Part shown: positions 16,569-25,416 of the stretch, piece after piece
Position numbering within the stretch: the first letter of the stretch is position 1
How the letters are laid out: every line of letters starts with the position of its first letter
Source of the DNA: CAYRIY01 sp964424335
Lineage (GTDB): Bacteria > Bacillota > Limnochordia > DTU080 > RSA5
DNA length: 64,000 bases
Direction: 5' to 3'
NCBI GenBank assembly: GCA_964424335.1
Contig: CAYRIY010000001.1
Coordinates: 1-64,000, forward strand
Program-made: the position numbers and the translations under genes
Notes under the pieces: generated by a model
What the model was told of the DNA's origin: nothing
The model's input: the letters and a program-made list of their open reading frames with translations, nothing else
Database searches by the model: none

Positions 16569-17496
16569 TTACCTGATCGCCGCCGTCGTGGTCGGAGGCC
16601 TTCTCGGTACGCTCGCTCGGCTGACCATGCTCAAAATCGACTACCGGCAATACCCCAGTTACCCGCAAGGGTTGACGATCCACTTGGCGCTGGGCGCCGT
16701 CGCCGCATTCATCGGGTCCGTCGCGGCGCCGGCCATCGCTGAACGAGAGTTTGCCGCGGCTACGTTTCTCGCCTTGGCGGCAACGCAGTTTCGCGAAGTG
16801 CGCAACATGGAGCGGCAAACACTCCTCAGTCTCGAGACGACGGAACTCGTTCCCCGCGGAGCAGGGTATATCGAAGGCATCGCTCGGGTATTCGAAGCGA
16901 GAAACTACTTGGCGATGCTTACCGCGTTGCTCTCCAGCACGACGATCGTCGTGGCGGGGGCGATGGGTGCCGGGATTTGGACGGCGGTCGCGCTTGGGGC
17001 TTTGGCCGGCGTCGGGACGACCATGGTGCTTCGCCGAGGCGTCGGCGGGCCGCATGTCGGGGACATTGCGGACGTTGAGATCGTGCCGATCGAATTTGAC
17101 GGCCCTCTGCTTACCGTGGCGGGCGTCATTATCATGAACATCGGATTGAGCGATGCTAAGGAGCGGTATGAACGGGAGGGCGTCGGGGTGCTGATTACAC
17201 CTAAGGACCGGGACGCTCGAGAGACGCTTGCCAACATCGGCCAAAGACAGGCCATCGCCCACGACGCCGCGACGCTCGTCGGTGTGACCAAGGAGATCGA
17301 CGAGCCTTTCTTTACGCCCCTTGTCAGGCGGGACGGCGTCAAAGGGCACGTCGTCATGGCAATCATACCCGCTGAAAAAAACCACGATGCGCTCCTCGAG
17401 GCGGTGAGGCGCGTGCCGATCCTCGAATCGGCAGTGCGAAAGCCGAGCGCCTCCCCGGCCGGGCGCATCGCACGTCAGTCCCGCAAACACTCTTGA
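16546..17496 (+). CDS. YIEGIA family protein
   Basis: About 316 residues, membrane-associated. It carries the name-giving motif GYIEGIARVFEARNYLAML. Hydrophobic segments are LIAAVVVGGLLGTLARL, LTIHLALGAVAAFIGSVAA, LAMLTALLSSTTIVVAGAMG and AVALGALAGVGTTMVLRRG; the C-terminal half is soluble and mixed. The family is confined to spore formers and its function is unknown. ATG 16546 overlaps the end of spoIIP; TTG 16507 and ATG 16558 are alternatives. A partner capping subunit gene follows. Confidence 0.82.
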   Translation: MAAAMGSDYLIAAVVVGGLLGTLARLTMLKIDYRQYPSYPQGLTIHLALGAVAAFIGSVAAPAIAEREFAAATFLALAATQFREVRNMERQTLLSLETTELVPRGAGYIEGIARVFEARNYLAMLTALLSSTTIVVAGAMGAGIWTAVALGALAGVGTTMVLRRGVGGPHVGDIADVEIVPIEFDGPLLTVAGVIIMNIGLSDAKERYEREGVGVLITPKDRDARETLANIGQRQAIAHDAATLVGVTKEIDEPFFTPLVRRDGVKGHVVMAIIPAEKNHDALLEAVRRVPILESAVRKPSASPAGRIARQSRKHS

Positions 17497-17549
17497 TCGC
17501 TGTGACAACTTGAACGCCGTCAGGCGAGCTCCGACGGGAGGACGCGCAA

Positions 17550-17744
17550 GTGAACGTCGACATCACGCACTCGATCCTCGCGATCGTCACCGGCAAAGAC
17601 GCCCATGTCGAACCGGGGGCGGCCCCAGTCTTTCGCGTGGCGGATCAAGCGGAGCGGGAGCGGATCGCGAAATATATCGGCACCGTGACGCTTGGGACGG
17701 TCCACGATCTTCGGGACGGCACGTTTATCGTGGTAAAACATTGA
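17550..17744 (+). CDS. Capping complex subunit for YIEGIA
   Basis: 64 residues, GTG start, GGGAGGA ribosome site at 17536-17542. The small protein (ILAIVTGKDAHVEPGAAPVF near the start, VTLGTVHDLRDGTFIVV near the end) matches the short subunit regularly encoded after YIEGIA genes. It is probably a cytoplasmic beta-rich partner. Its biochemical role is not known; the identification relies on the pattern and on adjacency to the YIEGIA gene. Confidence 0.72.
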   Translation: MNVDITHSILAIVTGKDAHVEPGAAPVFRVADQAERERIAKYIGTVTLGTVHDLRDGTFIVVKH

Positions 17745-17782
17745 CCGTTACGTCCTTGCCAAATGAAAGGGATCCGTCACGG

Positions 17783-18259
17783 ATGAAAGTCGTGTACACG
17801 TGCTATGGCGGAGCTCATTCATCCCCGGTTGCTGCAGCCATTCACCTCGGTTGGCTGTCTTCCGACCGCGTGCCGGAGGTGAGAGAACTCCTCGATGTGC
17901 CTCGTTTTGATCGGCCGCGGAGCAGGGACCACGGCCTGCTCGAGCACATGGGACAAGACGAGGCCGGCCACGACGTCTATGTGATGGGACGAGGGCCCCG
18001 ACCCGAGCCGGTAGAGCGAGCGCTCGAGTCGGGGTACGAGGCGGCCGGCAAAGACCCGGACGAATTGTTAATCGTATCGACGCTCCGGTGTGTCAACGGC
18101 TTGATGCGCGTTGGCGGGTTTTTCTCTCGATACCTGGGGTGGGTGCGAGTTGGCCGACCGATCGTCGCATGGGGCACCCAGCGGGCCTTCTTCTCACTCG
18201 TTCAACTGGTGTTTGAGACAAAGGAGCGGCTGCGGGCGATGGAAACCGAAAGGAAATAG
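17783..18259 (+). CDS. DUF3189 family protein
   Basis: 158 residues from ATG 17783. The opening KVVYTCYGGAHSSPVAAAIHLG and the later LLIVSTLRCVNGLMRVGGFFSRYLG and VAWGTQRAF blocks are typical of DUF3189. The family is found mainly in spore-forming Firmicutes near YIEGIA and spoIIP. The function is unknown. Conserved Cys and His (CYGGAHSS) could suit metal or phosphate binding, but that is speculation. TTG 17741 would add 14 residues. Confidence 0.72.
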   Translation: MKVVYTCYGGAHSSPVAAAIHLGWLSSDRVPEVRELLDVPRFDRPRSRDHGLLEHMGQDEAGHDVYVMGRGPRPEPVERALESGYEAAGKDPDELLIVSTLRCVNGLMRVGGFFSRYLGWVRVGRPIVAWGTQRAFFSLVQLVFETKERLRAMETERK

Positions 18260-18319
18260 CCGGTGTGGCCCAGAAAGATCCAGTGCACAGCCGTATGTCT
18301 CCCTCCAAGGTGAATCCCA

Positions 18320-19642
18320 TTGTCCAATAAACCGATCGTCGCCATCGTAGGCCGCCCCAATGTGGGCAAGTCCGCGCTTTTCAATCGCATCGCGGGTCAG
18401 CGTATCGCAATCGTCGAGGGCGAGCCCGGGGTGACCCGAGACCGCATCTACGCCGATGCAAGATGGACCGAGCGAGCGTTTTCCCTGGTTGACACGGGTG
18501 GAATGGACTTCGGTGAATCAGGGGATTTTGCGAGCATGACGCTCACTCAGGCAAAAATCGCGATGGAGCAGGCTGACGTGCTGATTTTCGTCGTCGATGT
18601 TCAGGCAGGTCTGTTACCAAGCGACTCCGAAGTGGCCGAGGTGCTTCGCCGCTCGCGCAAACCCATCGTCGTCGCTGCGAACAAGGTGGACCATCCTTCA
18701 CTCATGCAGGAGCTTGGCGAGTTTTACGCACTTGGCTTGGGCGAGCCGGTTCCGGTCTCGGCCGAGCACGGCCGGGGCATCGGCGACTTGCTCGACCGCG
18801 TGGTCGCGCATTTCCCAGACGCCGGCGCGGGCGACGAAGAAGAGGACGAATCCATCCGCATCGCGGTGGTCGGTAGACCAAACGTCGGAAAGTCGTCATT
18901 GGTCAACCTCTTGATCGGAGAAGAGCGCAGCATCGTTTCGGATGTGCCTGGCACGACGCGCGATGCGATCGACACGACGATCGAACGGGACGGCTTTTTG
19001 ATTACGTTGATCGACACCGCCGGAGTGCGGCGCAAGAGCCGGATCGATGAGGCGGTCGAGCACTACAGTGTCATCCGGACCTTGAGGGCGATTGATCGGA
19101 GCGATCTTTGCGCCGTCGTACTCGACGGCACCGAGCTCGTCACCGAGCAGGACAAGCGGATCGTCGGGTACGCGCACGAGGCCGGCAAAGGGATCATTCT
19201 TCTGGTCAACAAGTGGGACCTCGTTGAAAAAGACGAGAAGACCATCAACCGCTTTGAGGAGCAGATCCGTCATCAGCTAGGGTTCGTCCAATATGCGCCG
19301 ATCCTTTTCATCTCGGCCAAGACGGGCCAGCGCGTGCATCGCCTAATCGACCTTGCCGTGTACGTCGCGAACCAGCATGCCCTCCGCATTCAAACCGGGC
19401 GTCTCAACGAGGTGTTGCATCAAGCGGCCGTTTTGCGTCAACCGCCCTCCGACAAAGGAAATCGGCTCAAAATCTTGTATGGAACACAGACGGGGGTCAA
19501 ACCGCCATCGTTTCTCCTTTTCGTCAACGATCCCGACCTAATGCACTATTCATATCAGCGCTATATCGAAAATCAGTTGCGAGAGCACTTCGGGTTCGTC
19601 GGAACCCCGATCGTCCTGCGGCTTCGCAAGCGAAAAGGTTAG
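18320..19642 (+). CDS. der: Ribosome biogenesis GTPase Der (EngA)
   Basis: 440 residues. It has two tandem GTPase domains, each with its own P-loop (GRPNVGKSALFNRI and GRPNVGKSSLVNLL), G2/G3 (DTGGMDF; DTAGVRRK) and NKxD motifs (NKVD; NKWD), then a KH-like C-terminal domain ending LRLRKRKG. This double-GTPase layout is unique to Der, which helps assemble the 50S subunit. TTG start. der-plsY-gpsA-spoIVA is a conserved Firmicute gene order. Confidence 0.96.
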   Translation: MSNKPIVAIVGRPNVGKSALFNRIAGQRIAIVEGEPGVTRDRIYADARWTERAFSLVDTGGMDFGESGDFASMTLTQAKIAMEQADVLIFVVDVQAGLLPSDSEVAEVLRRSRKPIVVAANKVDHPSLMQELGEFYALGLGEPVPVSAEHGRGIGDLLDRVVAHFPDAGAGDEEEDESIRIAVVGRPNVGKSSLVNLLIGEERSIVSDVPGTTRDAIDTTIERDGFLITLIDTAGVRRKSRIDEAVEHYSVIRTLRAIDRSDLCAVVLDGTELVTEQDKRIVGYAHEAGKGIILLVNKWDLVEKDEKTINRFEEQIRHQLGFVQYAPILFISAKTGQRVHRLIDLAVYVANQHALRIQTGRLNEVLHQAAVLRQPPSDKGNRLKILYGTQTGVKPPSFLLFVNDPDLMHYSYQRYIENQLREHFGFVGTPIVLRLRKRKG

Positions 19643-19658
19643 AGGTGGGATTTGGGCT

Positions 19659-20264
19659 TTGAACGAACTGCTTTTTTGCGTCGCAGCGTACTTGATCGGC
19701 TCGATCCCGTTCGGCCTCATCGTAGGCAAGGTGTTTGGATCCGTCGATGTGAGGCAACACGGCAGCGGCAACATCGGCACGTCCAACGTGATGAGGACGG
19801 TGGGAAAGGGCGCCGCACTCTTGGTGCTCGTGCTCGACGTCTTAAAGGGGACGCTGCCCGTTTGGGCGGCGATTGCATACGGAGCGTCGCCTCTTGGCGT
19901 CGCCGCCGTCGCGCTGTTTGCGGTCGTCGGTCACAATTGGCCGATATTTTTAGGCTTCCAGGGTGGAAAGGGCATCGCCACGACCCTCGGCGTCTTGTTC
20001 GCGCTCGACTGGCGGGTTGCTCTATTGCTGCTTGCCATTTGGATCGTATGCGTTGCAATCACCCGGTACATCTCCCTCTCGTCATTGATCGCAGCGGCGA
20101 TTCTACCTTTTTTAGTTTGGCTCTTCGGCAATCCTGCGGAGTACGTAGCAGGCGGCGCCTTGATCAGCCTGTTTGCCTTTTGGCGCCATAAGTCCAACAT
20201 TGCTCGACTGCGCGCGGGCACCGAGTACAAGTTTGGCGAACGAGCCGGGACGGAGCGGCGATGA
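19659..20264 (+). CDS. plsY: Acyl-phosphate:glycerol-3-phosphate acyltransferase
   Basis: 201 residues, about five membrane segments. It shows AYLIGSIPFGLIVGK, the GSGNIGTSNVMRTVGK phosphate-loop-like motif, and GGKGIATTLGVL, all diagnostic of PlsY, the integral membrane enzyme that transfers acyl from acyl-phosphate to glycerol 3-phosphate. It overlaps gpsA, which makes its substrate, by 4 nt (ATGA). Confidence 0.95.
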   Translation: MNELLFCVAAYLIGSIPFGLIVGKVFGSVDVRQHGSGNIGTSNVMRTVGKGAALLVLVLDVLKGTLPVWAAIAYGASPLGVAAVALFAVVGHNWPIFLGFQGGKGIATTLGVLFALDWRVALLLLAIWIVCVAITRYISLSSLIAAAILPFLVWLFGNPAEYVAGGALISLFAFWRHKSNIARLRAGTEYKFGERAGTERR

Positions 20265-21280
20265 TGACGGGCGTGGGAATCGTCGGCGCCGGCGGGTGGG
20301 GAACTGCGCTCGCCGTCATGTTGGCGCGCCGCGGGGTCGATGTGACGCTCTGGGCGCGGCGCGAACAGCAAGTGATCGCTCTAGATCGAGACCGAGAAAA
20401 CAAGGCATACCTTCCCGGGGTCGCGCTTCCTCCCGAAATTGAGGTCACCAAAGACCTAAAGGCGGTAGCTCGCCACCGCCGCATCATTCTGGCCGTGCCC
20501 TCTCAAGTCGTCGCCACGGTATGGCGCGACCTCGTCCCGTTTGTGACGCCTGATTTCTCCGTCATCAACGCCGCGAAGGGCCTCGAGGTCGGCACCGGAA
20601 TGAGGCTCTCGCAAACCTTGGCCGCCGTCCCCTCTCCAATGCCCAAAGACCGCATCGCGGTTTTGTCTGGGCCCAATCACGCGGAAGAGGTGGGACGAGG
20701 CCTTCCAACGACGAGCGTGGTTGCGTCGACCGACATCGCTGTCGCAGAGGCTTGGCAAGACATCCTGATGGGTCCGGAGTTTCGGGTTTATACCAATGAA
20801 GACGTCATAGGCGTTGAACTGGGCGGCGCCCTCAAGAACGTCATCGCGCTCGCGGCCGGGATCTCTGACGGCCTCGGATTTGGCGATAACACAAAGGCCG
20901 CGCTCATCACCAGGGGGCTTGCCGAAATGGCCCGTCTGGGCGCGGCGATGGGGGCCAACGTCCTTACCTTTAGCGGTCTTGCCGGAATGGGCGACCTCAT
21001 CGCAACCTGTACCAGCGGTCACAGCCGCAACACCCGGGCCGGGAGACGGATCGGGATGGGGGAACCTGTCGATGCGATCTTGGGGGCAACCTCGATGGTG
21101 ATCGAAGGAGTACCCACCTGCCGAGCCGCCTTGGGCCTCGCCTTGCGCAACGGTGTCGAGATGCCGATCACGACAGCGGTCGGCGAAGTGCTCTTCTCAG
21201 GAAAATCTCCGTCCAATGCCGTATCCGAGTTGATGGGCCGCGGCCCCAAGGACGAATTCCACGCCATCCTCAGTCGGTAA
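20261..21280 (+). CDS. gpsA: Glycerol-3-phosphate dehydrogenase [NAD(P)+]
   Basis: 339 residues. The N-terminal Rossmann motif GIVGAGGWGTALAV, the substrate-site blocks SGPNHAEEVGRGLPT and ELGGALKNVIALAAGI, and GLAGMGDLIATCTSGHSRN are standard for GpsA. It reduces dihydroxyacetone phosphate to sn-glycerol 3-phosphate for phospholipid synthesis. Start ATG 20261 is coupled to plsY. Confidence 0.95.
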   Translation: MMTGVGIVGAGGWGTALAVMLARRGVDVTLWARREQQVIALDRDRENKAYLPGVALPPEIEVTKDLKAVARHRRIILAVPSQVVATVWRDLVPFVTPDFSVINAAKGLEVGTGMRLSQTLAAVPSPMPKDRIAVLSGPNHAEEVGRGLPTTSVVASTDIAVAEAWQDILMGPEFRVYTNEDVIGVELGGALKNVIALAAGISDGLGFGDNTKAALITRGLAEMARLGAAMGANVLTFSGLAGMGDLIATCTSGHSRNTRAGRRIGMGEPVDAILGATSMVIEGVPTCRAALGLALRNGVEMPITTAVGEVLFSGKSPSNAVSELMGRGPKDEFHAILSR

Positions 21281-21326
21281 CGGAACCGCCAGGCACGACA
21301 AACTTTCGTCATACACCTCCTCGCAC

Positions 21327-21347
21327 GTCAATATAGTTTGTATTGAC
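21327..21347 (+). promoter_or_regulatory. Palindrome upstream of spoIVA
   Basis: GTCAATA (21327-21333) and TATTGAC (21341-21347) are perfect inverted 7-mers around a 7-nt centre, 105 nt before the spoIVA start. This is either an operator or a promoter-associated element. A sigma-E type promoter is expected for spoIVA, but no clean match is visible. Confidence 0.4.
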
Positions 21348-21451
21348 ATTCTCATCACGCGCCCCGAAAGGTTTTTAGCGTCGGACGGGGTGTCGGCTTG
21401 CCCCAAGCCTCAATCGGTCAAAGCACGAAACGCGAAGGAGGGACCTCGAAA

Positions 21452-22930
21452 GTGGAGAAATTCGACATCTTTCGGGACATATCAGAAAGAACGGGCGGAA
21501 GCATCTACATTGGGGTGGTCGGCCCCGTCCGCACGGGCAAATCAACCTTTATCAAGCGCTTCATGGACTTGCTCGTACTCCCCAACATGAAAGATGTGCA
21601 CGCAAGGCAGCGGACCCAGGACGAACTGCCGCAAAGCGGGGCCGGCCGCACGGTGATGACGACGCAGCCGCAGTTCGTCCCTGACGAACCTGTCCGCATC
21701 GAGCTCAAGGAGAACATTGGCTTTGACGTGCGCCTAGTCGACTGCGTCGGTTACGCGGCGCAAGGGGCCCTTGGGTTTGAAGAGGAAGGCGGCCCGAGGA
21801 TGGTCCGGACGCCATGGTTTGAGCATGAGATTCCTTTCGAAGAAGCGGCTGAGATCGGCACGCGCAAGGTGATCGCGGAGCATTCGACGATCGGGCTCGT
21901 CGTCGTGACGGACGGGAGCATCACGGATTTGCCAAGGTCGAGCTATATCGAGGCTGAAGAGCGGGTGATCCGGGAGCTGCAGGAGCTTGGAAAGCCCTTC
22001 TTGGTCCTCCTCAACTCGACGCACCCCGAGAGCAAATCCACCACGGATCTTGCTAAAGACCTCGAGGAGAAGTACGGGGTGACGGTGGTCCCGGTCAACT
22101 GCCTCGAGATGCGCGAGTCCGACATTCATGAGCTGCTTCACGAGGTGCTGTTCGAGTTTCCCTTGCGGGAGATCGGCGTCAAGCTCCCTGACTGGGTCGA
22201 GGAGCTCGGCCGGGATCACTGGCTGACGCAAAGCTACCTCGAGGCTCTAAAGGAGACGGTCGAACCGATCAGGACGCTCAGGGACGTCGACCGCGCCGTC
22301 GAACAGTTCGCCGGTTACGATTTTATCGACCGGGTTTCGCTCTCAAACATGGCGCTAGGCGCCGGATCAGCGACCATCAAACTCGGGGTGCGTGCCGACC
22401 TCTTCTACAAGGTGCTGCAGGAGCTGACAGGGTTTGAAATCGAGGGCGACCATCACCTCGTTCGTCTGATGATCGATCTCGCTCATGCCAAGTCCGAGTA
22501 CGACAAGTTTGCGGAGGCGCTCGCAGAGGTCGATGCGACCGGGTACGGGATCGTCGCGCCCAGACTCGAGGACATCAGCTTCGACGAGCCCGAAATCGTG
22601 CGCAAAGGTGGGCAATTCGGGATCAAATTGCAGGCGAGCGCTCCGTCGATCCACCTTGTGAGGGCCAACATCATGACGGAAGTGACTCCGTTCGTCGGGA
22701 CGGAGAAGCAAGGGGAGGAGTTGGCTCGCTATCTGACCGAGGAGTTCGAAAAAGACCCGGGCAAAGTGTGGGGCTCCGAGTTTTTGGGCAAGTCCCTGCA
22801 AGATCTGGTCCGAGAAGGGATTCAAAGCAAGCTTTCGCGAATGCCCGACAATGCGCAAAGAAAGCTACAGGAGACGTTGACGAAGATCATCAACGAGGGG
22901 AGCGGCGGCCTCATCTGCATCATTCTCTAG
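21452..22930 (+). CDS. spoIVA: Stage IV sporulation protein A
   Basis: 492 residues from GTG 21452, the same length as the Bacillus protein. This start gives the family N-terminus EKFDIFRDISERTGG and has AAGGAGGG at 21436-21443. The Walker A motif is GVVGPVRTGKSTFIKRF; GRTVMTTQPQFVP and the invariant C-terminal GSGGLICIIL are present. SpoIVA is an ATPase that polymerises into the basement layer of the spore coat on the forespore surface. A perfect terminator follows. Confidence 0.97.
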   Translation: MEKFDIFRDISERTGGSIYIGVVGPVRTGKSTFIKRFMDLLVLPNMKDVHARQRTQDELPQSGAGRTVMTTQPQFVPDEPVRIELKENIGFDVRLVDCVGYAAQGALGFEEEGGPRMVRTPWFEHEIPFEEAAEIGTRKVIAEHSTIGLVVVTDGSITDLPRSSYIEAEERVIRELQELGKPFLVLLNSTHPESKSTTDLAKDLEEKYGVTVVPVNCLEMRESDIHELLHEVLFEFPLREIGVKLPDWVEELGRDHWLTQSYLEALKETVEPIRTLRDVDRAVEQFAGYDFIDRVSLSNMALGAGSATIKLGVRADLFYKVLQELTGFEIEGDHHLVRLMIDLAHAKSEYDKFAEALAEVDATGYGIVAPRLEDISFDEPEIVRKGGQFGIKLQASAPSIHLVRANIMTEVTPFVGTEKQGEELARYLTEEFEKDPGKVWGSEFLGKSLQDLVREGIQSKLSRMPDNAQRKLQETLTKIINEGSGGLICIIL

Positions 22931-22983
22931 TGGCTAAAGACATGGCCGACGAGCGCGGCCAAAGCTCGACATCGTGGTCAATG

Positions 22984-23036
22984 GCGGGCGCCTTGCGGGA
23001 AAATCATGCCGCAAGGCGCCCGCTTTGTATTTCGAG
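22984..23036 (+). terminator. Terminator after spoIVA
   Basis: GCGGGCGCCTTGCGG and CCGCAAGGCGCCCGC form a perfect 15-bp stem around a 10-nt loop, followed by TTTG. It lies about 55 nt after the spoIVA stop. Confidence 0.9.
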
Positions 23037-23259
23037 CATTGGCCCGTCCCTGAGGATATATGAGTCGTCGTGAAGGTACGAGTTCGATGCGAATTGAACT
23101 TAGCCGGGAGCAGTCTTCAAAGTGACATGAAGCCAAGGGAGTCACCCACTTGGCCGTCCGGCCTTGCCAGACCAGCCGAACTGCAAGTGGATGACAATTT
23201 CGGCAGTCGGTAAGCTTGGATGTCGGCTATGAGATTTCCAAAGGAGTGAACCAGCGACT
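23037..23259 (+). other. Non-coding stretch with possible leader hairpins
   Basis: No gene is seen. It holds two small inverted repeats, GTGAC (23122-23126)/GTCAC (23141-23145) and CCACTTG (23146-23152)/CAAGTGG (23184-23190). The latter encloses GGCCG-TC-CGGCC, so a structured leader of the next gene is possible. AAAGGAG near 23241 is that gene's ribosome site. No known riboswitch was recognised. Confidence 0.35.
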
Positions 23260-24063
23260 TTGCGTATCCATATCATGGGCTCAGGGGCCGCGGAAGGCTG
23301 GCCTGCCGTGTTTTGTCGTTGCGACGCGTGCAAGAGGGCGCGGGCGGCAGGGGGTAAGTCCGTACGCACGCGCAGTGGAGCGCTAATCGACGGTGTGTAC
23401 AAGTTTGATTGGAACTCCGACACATACCTGCAGGCGCTGCGCGATTCCATCGACCTGTCCGAAGTTCGGCACCTCATCTACACGCACACCCACGGTGATC
23501 ACTACTACACGGGCGATTTCCCTTATATGCGGCCGCCATTTGCACACGGCAGCGACCGGATCGACGTGTGGGGCGACCATTGGGCCATCGACGGCGTTCG
23601 CCAAAAGGTGAGCTGGTTTCCCGAAGATGCGCTTCACGCGATGGAGGCGTTTCACGTCTACGAGCTCGACGACGCCAAGCTCACTCCGCTTACGGCCGCG
23701 CACTACCCCGAACGCGGATGTTTCAACTACATCTTTGAACGAGGCGGCAAGACGCTCTTCTACGGGCAAGATTCCGGATGGTTCCCCGACGAGCATTGGG
23801 AGGCGCAGCGCGCACACCGCTTTGACGTCGTCATCTTGGACTGTACGTCGGGTCCGAAAAGCGGCGGAGCGCACCACGGCGACTTCGATACGGTGCTGAA
23901 GGTCAAAGAGCGGATGTTGGCAGAGGGGACGGCGAGCGAGAACACACTTTTCATTGCAAACCATTTCTCGCACAACGGCGGGGCCTTGCACGATGAGATC
24001 ACCGAATACTTCCAACCTCACGGCGTCCTCGTCTCCTACGACGGGATGGTCGTCGAAGTTTGA
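23260..24063 (+). CDS. MBL-fold metallo-hydrolase (PhnP-like)
   Basis: 267 residues, TTG start with AAAGGAG upstream. The metallo-beta-lactamase motif THTHGDHYY (residues about 78-86) provides the HxHxDH metal ligands, with later histidines in AAHYPERG, HHGDFDT and NHFSHNGG. The N-terminal GSGAAEGWPAVFCRCDACK resembles PhnP/PqqB-type MBL proteins, which have a Cys-rich insert. It probably hydrolyses a phosphodiester or similar ester in the cytoplasm. It is monocistronic between a terminator and the hom promoter. Confidence 0.8.
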   Translation: MRIHIMGSGAAEGWPAVFCRCDACKRARAAGGKSVRTRSGALIDGVYKFDWNSDTYLQALRDSIDLSEVRHLIYTHTHGDHYYTGDFPYMRPPFAHGSDRIDVWGDHWAIDGVRQKVSWFPEDALHAMEAFHVYELDDAKLTPLTAAHYPERGCFNYIFERGGKTLFYGQDSGWFPDEHWEAQRAHRFDVVILDCTSGPKSGGAHHGDFDTVLKVKERMLAEGTASENTLFIANHFSHNGGALHDEITEYFQPHGVLVSYDGMVVEV

Positions 24064-24066
24064 ATC

Positions 24067-24075
24067 TGCTATAAT
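24067..24075 (+). promoter_or_regulatory. Extended -10 promoter of the threonine operon
   Basis: TGCTATAAT is identical to the ktrB element at 3366. It lies 41 nt before the hom TTG start and just after the MBL gene stop. No good -35 is seen. Confidence 0.65.
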
Positions 24076-24115
24076 GACTTTCTGATCCGTTCATATAGCG
24101 AAAGGAAGTTGCCTT

Positions 24116-25414
24116 TTGGAATCTACGGTTCGCGTCGGGCTCATGGGTTTGGGTACCGTGGGCTCGGGCGTCTTCGAGGTGCTCGACAAAAACTCGGAAC
24201 AGATCGCTCGCAGGGCGGGCGGATCCATTGAGATTTCGAAGATCGTGGTTCGAGATTCCAATAAGGCGCGCTCGCTTGAACTCGATCCAGGCATCGTGAC
24301 GACGGACCCCGACGAAGTGCTCGAAGCGGACGACATCGATATCGTCTGCGAGGTCATCGGGTGTCCCGGCGGAGACACGCACCTTGCTCGCGGCTACATC
24401 GAGCGTGCTTTGCGTGCAGGCAAGCACGTGGTCACCGCCAACAAGGACGTCCTCGCAAGGCACGGCCGCGAGCTCTTGGAACTTGCAAAAGAGCGCAAGG
24501 TCGGTCTTCATTACGAGGCCGCCGTCGCAGGCGGAATACCGATCATCAAGTCGATCAAGGAAAGTTTGGTTGCCAACAAGATCGAAACGTTGATGGGCAT
24601 CATCAACGGGACGACCAACTACATGCTGACAAAGATGGCCAAAGGCGGCGCATCCTTTGATCAAGTGTTAAGAGAGGCGCAGGAGAAGGGGTACGCAGAG
24701 TCCGATCCCACGTCGGACGTGGAAGGTTACGACGCTGCGTACAAACTTACCATTTTGGCGCGCCTGGCGTTCGAGACCGACATTCGCGTCGAAGACGTGT
24801 ACTGCGAAGGGATCACCAAGGTGACGCCCGAGGATATGGCGTTTGCCCATGAGTTTGGGTACGTCCTCAAGCTCCTCGCGATCGCGAAATCGACGCCGGC
24901 CGGCATCGAGGCGCGCGTGCATCCCACCCTGATCCCCGAAGATCATCCGTTGGCATCGGTGAACGACGTATTCAACGCGATTTTCGTGGAAGGGGACGCC
25001 GTGGGCGAGCTTATGTTTTACGGCCGCGGCGCAGGTAAACTGCCGACCGCGAGCGCGGTGGCGGCGGACATCGTCCAAGCGGCGCAAAACATACGCCGCG
25101 GGGTCACAGGGTGGCTCAACGGGGTCGCCAAGCAGCGCGAAGTATTGTCCCCGCTCGAGACGGTCTCGCGTTATTACATCCACACCAAGGTGGTCGACCG
25201 TCCCGGTGTGCTCGCTCAAATTGCCCAGACGTTCGGCGACAACAACGTAAGCATCGAGTCTGTCATTCAGAAGGGGAAAGAACAGGATCCCGTAAGTCTC
25301 GTGTTCGTTACGCACGAAGTCGTCGAGCGAAACGTGCGGGCGGCGCTTGAACGAATCACGATGCTGCCGGAAGTGCGAAGCGTCGCGAACGTGATCCGAG
25401 TGGAGGGTGTCTAA
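24116..25414 (+). CDS. hom: Homoserine dehydrogenase
   Basis: 432 residues, TTG start with AAAGGAAG. NAD(P)-binding GLMGLGTVGSGVFEVL, the catalytic block GIINGTTNYMLTKM and YAESDPTSDVEGYDAAYKL are diagnostic. A C-terminal ACT domain (HTKVVDRPGVLAQIAQTFGD) suggests threonine feedback. It reduces aspartate semialdehyde to homoserine. It is the first gene of hom-thrC-thrB-lysC, with 2-39 nt spacings. Confidence 0.96.
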   Translation: MESTVRVGLMGLGTVGSGVFEVLDKNSEQIARRAGGSIEISKIVVRDSNKARSLELDPGIVTTDPDEVLEADDIDIVCEVIGCPGGDTHLARGYIERALRAGKHVVTANKDVLARHGRELLELAKERKVGLHYEAAVAGGIPIIKSIKESLVANKIETLMGIINGTTNYMLTKMAKGGASFDQVLREAQEKGYAESDPTSDVEGYDAAYKLTILARLAFETDIRVEDVYCEGITKVTPEDMAFAHEFGYVLKLLAIAKSTPAGIEARVHPTLIPEDHPLASVNDVFNAIFVEGDAVGELMFYGRGAGKLPTASAVAADIVQAAQNIRRGVTGWLNGVAKQREVLSPLETVSRYYIHTKVVDRPGVLAQIAQTFGDNNVSIESVIQKGKEQDPVSLVFVTHEVVERNVRAALERITMLPEVRSVANVIRVEGV

Positions 25415-25416
25415 GC

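Noticed and set aside
16516..17508. A 330-codon open frame opposite the YIEGIA gene
   Set aside because: It is antisense to a recognised family and its composition is charged and His/Arg-rich, as expected for a shadow frame.
21398..21451. N-terminal extension of SpoIVA
   Set aside because: The family begins at EKFDIF, and GTG 21452 has a strong ribosome site and yields the standard 492 residues.
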